From positions 640,001-704,000 of the forward strand of contig NZ_CP155567.1 of assembly GCF_039696035.1 (NCBI RefSeq): a stretch of DNA of 64,000 bases, read 5' to 3'. The translations under genes were made by a program, and so were the position numbers. Below the pieces are notes generated by a model, which was not told the origin of the DNA, searched no databases, and worked only from the letters and a program-made list of their open reading frames with translations. This DNA is from Microbulbifer sp. SAOS-129_SWC. Its GTDB lineage: Bacteria; Pseudomonadota; Gammaproteobacteria; Pseudomonadales; Cellvibrionaceae. This document shows, in pieces, positions 59,059-64,000 of the stretch (its first letter is position 1; each line of letters starts with the position of its first letter).

Positions 59059-60423
59059 TCAGCCGCGAATCATTTCCAGCAGCTCTTTGGTCTTGGCCTG
59101 CATCAGCGCCTCATCCCCACGGGACTCGACATTCAGGCGCACCACCGGCTCGGTGTTGGACATGCGCAGGTTGAAGCGCCAGTCGGCGAAGGCGACGCTG
59201 AGGCCGTCGACGTGTTCGACGTTGTCGGCGTCCGGGGCGTACTTTTCTTCCGCCTGCTTCAGCAGTGCCGCGGCGTCCGCTACTTTGGAATTGATCTCCC
59301 CGGAGCAGGGGAAAGCGGCCATGCGCTCGCCCACCAGCTGCGACAGGGTCTTGCCGCTGCGGCTGACCAGCTCTGCTACCAGCAGCCACGGGATCATGCC
59401 GCTGTCGCAGTAGGCGAAATCGCGGAAGTAGTGGTGGGCGCTCATTTCGCCACCGTAGATGGCGTCTTCCTTGCGCATGCGCTCTTTGATGAAGGCGTGC
59501 CCGGTCTTGCTCTCGATCGGTTCGCCGTGATTGGCGCGCACGATGTCCTGGGTGTTCCACACCAGGCGCGGGTCGTGTACTACCTTGCTGCCCGGGTGCT
59601 TGCGCAGGAAGGCCTCGGCCAGCAGGCCGACCACGTAGTAGCCTTCAATAAAGTTGCCGTGCTCGTCGAAAAAGAAGCAGCGGTCGAAGTCGCCGTCCCA
59701 GGCGATGCCGAAATCGGCGCCGCTGTCTTTGACCGCCTGGGCGGTGGAGGCGCGGTTTTCCGGCAGGATCGGGTTGGGAATACCGTTGGGGAAGTTGCCA
59801 TCCGGCTCGTGGTGCACGCGTACAAATTCGAACGGCAATTGTGGGGCCAGCGCGTCGACTACCGCACCGGCGCCGCCGTTGCCGGCGTTGACGACTAATT
59901 TGAGCGGCTTCAGCTGTGCCGCGTCCACGTAGCCCAGCAGGTGCTGCACGAAGTCTTCGCGGTGGGCGTAACGGTGTAGCTCGCCACGGGTCTCCACCGG
60001 CGCGAAGTCATTTTCTTCCGCCAGGCGCTTGATATCCAGCAGGCCGGTGTCGCCGCTGATCGGGCGCGAGCCCTCGCGCACGAACTTCATGCCGTTGTAG
60101 TCCATCGGGTTGTGACTGGCGGTCACGCAGATGCCGCCGTCAGCCTTTTCCCCATCAAACAGACCGTGGAAAGTGGCGAAGTAGATTTCCTCGGTGCCGC
60201 ACTCTCCAATATGGAATACATCGGCACCGGCGTCGCGCAGACCGTTGGCGAGTGCGTCGGTCAGCTCGCCGCTGGTCAGGCGGATATCGTGCCCCACCAC
60301 CACGCGCTTGGCGCCCAGGAACTGGGCAAAGGCGCGGCCCACGCGGTAGGCGACATCGACGTTCAATTCGTCGGGAACGCGGCCACGCAGGTCGTAGGCC
60401 TTGAAACAGGTCAGCTCAGTCAC
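59059..60423 (-). CDS. phosphomannomutase / phosphoglucomutase
   Basis: A 454-residue alpha-D-phosphohexomutase. The phosphoserine loop TASHNP is at 101-106 (Ser103), the metal loop DGDFDR at 243-248, the sugar-binding loop [10 protein letters not shown] near 325 and the phosphate loop RMSNTEP near the C-terminus. It converts Man-6-P to Man-1-P and possibly Glc-6-P to Glc-1-P, feeding ManC and GalU. The GTG at 60423, one base after the galU stop and eight after GGAG, gives the family N-terminus; longer starts add unrelated residues. It is the second gene of a galU operon. Confidence 0.93.
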   Translation of the reverse strand: MTELTCFKAYDLRGRVPDELNVDVAYRVGRAFAQFLGAKRVVVGHDIRLTSGELTDALANGLRDAGADVFHIGECGTEEIYFATFHGLFDGEKADGGICVTASHNPMDYNGMKFVREGSRPISGDTGLLDIKRLAEENDFAPVETRGELHRYAHREDFVQHLLGYVDAAQLKPLKLVVNAGNGGAGAVVDALAPQLPFEFVRVHHEPDGNFPNGIPNPILPENRASTAQAVKDSGADFGIAWDGDFDRCFFFDEHGNFIEGYYVVGLLAEAFLRKHPGSKVVHDPRLVWNTQDIVRANHGEPIESKTGHAFIKERMRKEDAIYGGEMSAHHYFRDFAYCDSGMIPWLLVAELVSRSGKTLSQLVGERMAAFPCSGEINSKVADAAALLKQAEEKYAPDADNVEHVDGLSVAFADWRFNLRMSNTEPVVRLNVESRGDEALMQAKTKELLEMIRG

Positions 60424-60424
60424 G

Positions 60425-61273
60425 TCAGGCGTTCTCCAGTTCAGCTTGCTCGGGCAGGTAGACATTCTCGTAGACGAAGTTGGTGGCCTGGATAAAGCCG
60501 TCTACGGAACCGCAGTCGAAGCGGCGTCCCTTGAAGTTATAGGCGAGCACGCAGCCGCGTTGGGCCTGGGCCAGCAGGGCGTCAGTGATCTGTACCTCGC
60601 CGTTCTTGCCCGGCGGGGTTTCGCGGATCAGGTCGAAGATATCCGGGGTGAGAATATAGCGGCCGATGATAGCGAGGTTGCTGGGTGCGTCCTCGGCGGC
60701 CGGTTTCTCCACCATATCGGTGACCTGGTGCAGGCCCGGCTTGATCTCGTTGCCGGCGATGACACCGAACTTGTGGATTTTGTCTTCCGGCACTTCCTCT
60801 ACCGCGACAATGCTGCAGCGGAACTGCTTGTACAGCTGCACCATCTGGCCCAGCACGCCGATGTCCTCGTTCAGGCACAGGTCATCCGCGAGCACCACGG
60901 CAAACGGCTCGTCGCCCACCAGGCGCTGTCCCTGCAGGATGGCGTCGCCGAGACCGCGCATCTCGCCCTGGCGGGTGTAGGAGAAGCTCGCGCGGTCGAT
61001 AACGCGGCGCACGCTGTCGAGATATTTTTCCTTGCCGGTACCGGAAATCTGGTGTTCCAGCTCGAAGTTGGTGTCGAAGTGATCCTCGATCGCGCGCTTG
61101 CCGCGGCCGGTCACGAAGCCGATCTCGGTCAGCCCGGCCTCAATGGCTTCCTCGACCCCGTATTGCACCAGCGGTTTGTTCACCAGCGGCAGCATTTCCT
61201 TGGGCATGGCCTTGGTCGCGGGCAGGAAGCGGGTTCCATAGCCGGCTACCGGGAAAAGACATTTTCTAAGCAT
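60425..61273 (-). CDS. galU: UTP-glucose-1-phosphate uridylyltransferase
   Basis: A 282-residue enzyme making UDP-glucose. The nucleotide loop is [17 protein letters not shown] at 11-27. [15 protein letters not shown] and [15 protein letters not shown] are family blocks. The ATG at 61273 follows GGGGA by about six bases and gives [13 protein letters not shown]; upstream in-frame residues are not conserved. It is divergent from fabA across 302 bases. Confidence 0.96.
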   Translation of the reverse strand: MLRKCLFPVAGYGTRFLPATKAMPKEMLPLVNKPLVQYGVEEAIEAGLTEIGFVTGRGKRAIEDHFDTNFELEHQISGTGKEKYLDSVRRVIDRASFSYTRQGEMRGLGDAILQGQRLVGDEPFAVVLADDLCLNEDIGVLGQMVQLYKQFRCSIVAVEEVPEDKIHKFGVIAGNEIKPGLHQVTDMVEKPAAEDAPSNLAIIGRYILTPDIFDLIRETPPGKNGEVQITDALLAQAQRGCVLAYNFKGRRFDCGSVDGFIQATNFVYENVYLPEQAELENA

Positions 61274-61489
61274 TTTTGTCCCCAAATATTGTTCTGTAGG
61301 CGCTCCCCCGCGCCGAATGCAGGAAGTTACCATAATTTCGTGACACCATTCACTTGCCGTAGTTCGGCACTTGGTGCCAACGCGGGCCCCGCAACAGGGG
61401 GAGCAACCTCTGTGCCAGATATAGTGCTGGCTGCCGGGAATGTGAGACCGCAGTCCCAGTTCGGGGTCACAAAAAGCCCTATGACTGAC

Positions 61490-61517
61490 TGGACAAGCTA
61501 TCCTCAGTCTTTAGAAT
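61490..61517 (+). promoter_or_regulatory. putative fabA promoter
   Basis: TGGACA, a 16-bp spacer, TAGAAT, then GCCCGCTC. It lies in the 302-base galU-fabA gap, about 58 bases before the fabA ATG. The rest of the gap shows several short palindromes but no gene. Confidence 0.6.
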
Positions 61518-61575
61518 GCCCGCTCTTGCAAAAACGCCCATCCTGTATGGCGTGAATACCCAAAATGGCGACAAA

Positions 61576-62100
61576 ATGAGTAACTTCGTTCAGAAAAGCA
61601 GCTACGACAAAGAGGAGCTCCTGGCCTGCTCCCGCGGTGAGATGTTCGGACCGGGCAATGCCCAACTGCCGGCGCCCAACATGTTGATGCTCGATCGCAT
61701 CACCCATGTGTCCAAAGATGGTGGTGAGTTCGGCAAGGGTGAACTGATTGCTGAGCTGGATATCCACCCCGACCTGTGGTTCTTCGACTGCCATTTCCCC
61801 GGCGATCCGGTCATGCCCGGATGCCTGGGGCTCGACGCCATGTGGCAGCTGCTGGGCTATTTCCTGGCCTGGAAAGGTAACCCGGGCCGCGGTCGTGCAC
61901 TGGGTTGTGGTGAAGTGAAATTTACCGGCCAGATACTGCCAACTGCAAAGAAGGTTACCTACCATATTCAGATGAGTCGCCTGGTCGAGCGCAAGCTGGT
62001 GATGGGCATCGGTAACGGCACAGTTGCCGTGGATGGCCGTGAAATTTACAGTGCCAAGGATCTGCGTGTGGGCCTGTTCACCCGTACGGATAATTTCTGA
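61576..62100 (+). CDS. fabA: 3-hydroxydecanoyl-ACP dehydratase/isomerase
   Basis: A 174-residue hotdog-fold enzyme that dehydrates 3-hydroxydecanoyl-ACP and isomerises the trans-2 double bond to cis-3, starting unsaturated fatty acid synthesis. Catalytic His73 ([12 protein letters not shown]) and Asp87 (GLDAMWQ) are present. The ATG giving [16 protein letters not shown] is preferred over an upstream ATG that adds 20 non-conserved residues. Its ribosome site is weak. It forms an operon with fabB, 110 bases downstream. Confidence 0.97.
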   Translation: MSNFVQKSSYDKEELLACSRGEMFGPGNAQLPAPNMLMLDRITHVSKDGGEFGKGELIAELDIHPDLWFFDCHFPGDPVMPGCLGLDAMWQLLGYFLAWKGNPGRGRALGCGEVKFTGQILPTAKKVTYHIQMSRLVERKLVMGIGNGTVAVDGREIYSAKDLRVGLFTRTDNF

Positions 62101-62210
62101 TCCGCGCCGCGGCGCCTTCTGATCCGGGCAGCGGGCTGCGAGCAGCTCCGCTGTCACCAAGTGCAAAACAATAACAAGTACACTGTCGAAAAGCTTTATT
62201 GGAGATCACT

Positions 62211-63434
62211 ATGCGACGGGTAGTCGTTACCGGCATGGGCATTGTGTCCTGCATCGGCACCAACACCAAGGCGGTGACCGAATCCCTCAAGGCGGGCCGC
62301 AGCGGCATCCGCTTCCAGGAGGAGTACAAGGAGCTGGGCCTGCGCAGTCAGGTGGCCTGCCCCGTGGAGATCGATTTCAAGGAGCACATCGACCGCAAGC
62401 ATCTGCGCTTTATGGGCGATTCTGCCGCCTACGCGTATATCTCGATGAAAGAAGCCATCGCCATGTCCGGTCTGGAGGAGAGTGATATCTCCAACCCGCG
62501 TACCGGCATCGTGATGGGCTCCGGCGGTACCTCCACCCGCGAGATCATCGAGGCCGCCCAGACCTTGAAAGAGAAGGGTGTGCGCCGCGTGGGCGCCTTC
62601 CGCGTGCCCCAGGTGATGGGCAGCACCGTATCCGCGTGTCTGGCAACCCCGTTCAAGATCAAGGGTATCAACTACAGCATCTCTTCTGCCTGCGCTACCA
62701 GTGCCCACTGTATCGGCAATGGCGCCGAGCAGATCCTGATGGGCAAGCAGGATATCGTGTTTGCCGGCGGTGGTGAGGAGCTGGCCTGGAGCCTGACTCA
62801 CCTGTTCGATGCTATGGGCGCCCTGTCCTCCAAGTACAACGACACCCCGGAGCGCGCCTCGCGCCCCTATGACGCTGACCGCGACGGCTTCGTCATTGCC
62901 GGTGGCGGCGGCTGTCTGGTGCTGGAAGAGTACGAGCACGCGAAAGCCCGCGGTGCGACCATCTACGCCGAGCTGACCGGCTACGGCGCCACCTCCGACG
63001 GTTACGACATGGTGGCCCCGAGCGGCGAGGGCGCGGTGCGCTGCATGCAGCAGGCGCTGGCGGGCATGGATGGCAAGGGCCTCGAAGGCGGCGTGGATTA
63101 CATCAACACCCACGGCACCTCCACCCCGGTGGGCGACGTGGCGGAGCTGAAAGCCCTGCGCGAAGTCTTCGGCGACAAGGTGCCGGCGTTTGCCTCCACC
63201 AAGTCCCTGACTGGCCACTCTCTCGGTGCCGCCGGCGTGCAGGAGGCGATCTACAGCCTGCTGATGATGCAGAACGGCTTTATCGCCGCCTCTGCCAACG
63301 TGGAAAACCGTGATGAAGCGGCGGAAGGCATGGACTTGGTGACCGAGCTGCGCGAGGCCGAGGTCAAGCGCGCCATGTCCAACAGCTTCGGCTTTGGCGG
63401 CACTAACGCGTGTCTGGTGTTCGATAAGATCTGA
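62211..63434 (+). CDS. fabB: 3-oxoacyl-ACP synthase I
   Basis: A 407-residue condensing enzyme that elongates the FabA product. The catalytic triad is Cys161 ([10 protein letters not shown]), His301 ([11 protein letters not shown]) and His336 ([10 protein letters not shown]). GFGGTNAC closes the active site. The ATG has GGAG six bases upstream. It is the FabB type rather than FabF by its partnership with fabA. It is followed by the twin-terminator element at 63460-63603. Confidence 0.97.
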   Translation: MRRVVVTGMGIVSCIGTNTKAVTESLKAGRSGIRFQEEYKELGLRSQVACPVEIDFKEHIDRKHLRFMGDSAAYAYISMKEAIAMSGLEESDISNPRTGIVMGSGGTSTREIIEAAQTLKEKGVRRVGAFRVPQVMGSTVSACLATPFKIKGINYSISSACATSAHCIGNGAEQILMGKQDIVFAGGGEELAWSLTHLFDAMGALSSKYNDTPERASRPYDADRDGFVIAGGGGCLVLEEYEHAKARGATIYAELTGYGATSDGYDMVAPSGEGAVRCMQQALAGMDGKGLEGGVDYINTHGTSTPVGDVAELKALREVFGDKVPAFASTKSLTGHSLGAAGVQEAIYSLLMMQNGFIAASANVENRDEAAEGMDLVTELREAEVKRAMSNSFGFGGTNACLVFDKI

Positions 63435-63459
63435 TTCGAACTGAGCTGCTGGATCTGTG

Positions 63460-63603
63460 GGGCGGACCATTCGGTTCGCCCTTTTTCGTTTCTGGTGCCT
63501 GGAGGTTTGGTGCTGAGGTACTCTGTTCTGGCCCGGTAGCAGGGCGGCCACTGAGTTATCCGCAGCGCCTATAACGAAAGAGGGCGAACCGAATGGTTCG
63601 CCC
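63460..63603. repeat. intergenic element bounded by inverted twin terminators (element B)
   Basis: The left end (63460-63486) is a 9-bp hairpin GGGCGGACC/GGTTCGCCC, loop ATTC, with five T. The right end (63582-63603) is GGGCGAACC/GGTTCGCCC with loop GAAT, the reverse complement of the left apart from one base, and a minus-strand TCTTT tract. It separates convergent fabB and ispB. The interior contains GGCCACTGAG and CCGGTAGCAGGGC, which match element A (58775-59032). Confidence 0.75.
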
Positions 63604-63631
63604 TTACAAATGCCAGAAGCTGGGAGGTGAT

Positions 63632-64000
63632 TTACACCGTCCGCTCCACCGCAAAGGTCGCCAGCTGCTGCAGCGCCGTCTTCTGCTCGCTATCGGCAAG
63701 GAATGCCAGCTGGTCCTTGGCGTCGTCCACCGCTGCCCGTGCGCGCTCCATGGTGTAATCGAGCGCGCCGCAGGCCTCGATCGCCTCGACGATTTCAGTC
63801 AGCTTGTCGGCACTGCGCTGTTCGATCGCCTCGCGCACCAGCGCTGCCTGCTCGGCAGTGCCGTTGGCCATGGTGTAGATCAGCGGCAGGGTTGGTTTGC
63901 CCTCGGCGAGGTCGTCGCCGACATTCTTGCCCAGCTCCTCGGCGTTGCCGCGGTAGTCCAGTGCGTCGTCCACCAGCTGGAAGGCCAGGCCGAGGCTGCG
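63632..64000 (-). CDS. ispB: octaprenyl diphosphate synthase, C-terminal part (gene runs out of window)
   Basis: Only the last 123 residues are in the window; the 5' part lies beyond 64000. The second Asp-rich motif is DDALD in LAFQLVDDALDYRG, followed by ELGKNVGDDLAEGKPTLPL, which matches E. coli IspB closely. The enzyme makes the polyprenyl tail of ubiquinone. A trans-prenyl synthase of different chain length cannot be excluded without the N-terminal half. Confidence 0.88.
   Translation of the reverse strand, partial: RSLGLAFQLVDDALDYRGNAEELGKNVGDDLAEGKPTLPLIYTMANGTAEQAALVREAIEQRSADKLTEIVEAIEACGALDYTMERARAAVDDAKDQLAFLADSEQKTALQQLATFAVERTV

Overview
The window is a chromosomal segment of a marine-type gammaproteobacterium with fairly high GC. 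The gene order birA-coaX-SPOR-tRNAs-tuf-secE-nusG-rplKAJL-rpoBC-str-S10-spc-alpha, followed further on by uvrA-MFS-ssb, is the one I know from Pseudomonas and its relatives. The protein sequences and the 397-residue EF-Tu suggest a Cellvibrionales member such as Microbulbifer. The genus is an inference from memory, not a database result.

Layout. Positions 1-2915 hold the 3' part of a 23S rRNA gene, a 5S rRNA gene and two terminators. Positions 2916-4129 are non-coding and repeat-rich; they include three copies of a 97-bp element whose core is a pair of inverted DnaA-box-like 9-mers. Positions 4130-13309 carry a YdhF-type oxidoreductase, an unrecognised protein on the minus strand, a secreted S33-type hydrolase coupled to a NatA/NatB-like ABC exporter, then alr, birA, coaX and a SPOR-domain protein. 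Positions 13383-47618 hold five tRNAs, two nearly identical tuf genes and the transcription/translation superoperon (secE, nusG, rplKAJL, rpoBC, rpsL, rpsG, fusA, then S10, spc and alpha). One small YbaK/ProX-type gene interrupts it on the opposite strand between tufB and rpsJ. Positions 47649-51377 hold a YeaC-type protein and three minus-strand accessory genes: a serine beta-lactamase-like hydrolase, an AraC regulator and a GNAT acetyltransferase. Positions 51411-64000 hold uvrA, manC, an MFS transporter, ssb, an SDR-like protein lacking the catalytic Tyr/Lys pair, a phosphomannomutase/galU operon, fabA-fabB and the 3' end of ispB.

How the genes work together. Most of the window builds the ribosome, RNA polymerase and elongation factors. 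Strong sigma70-like promoters with -10 boxes close to TAGAAT and GC-rich discriminators precede the tRNA, secE, rpsL and rpsJ units. Several leaders hold foldable structures (nusG-rplK, rplA-rplJ, rplL-rpoB, rpoC-rpsL, rpsG-fusA and rpmJ-rpsM) consistent with attenuation or ribosomal-protein feedback. ManC, phosphomannomutase and GalU supply GDP-mannose and UDP-glucose for surface polysaccharide. FabA and FabB make unsaturated fatty acids.

No CRISPR array, prophage, insertion sequence or obvious defence island is visible. The most unusual signals are non-coding: the triplicated DnaA-box-like repeat at 3348-3966, and two related intergenic elements (58775-59032 and 63460-63603) whose ends are matching inverted terminators.
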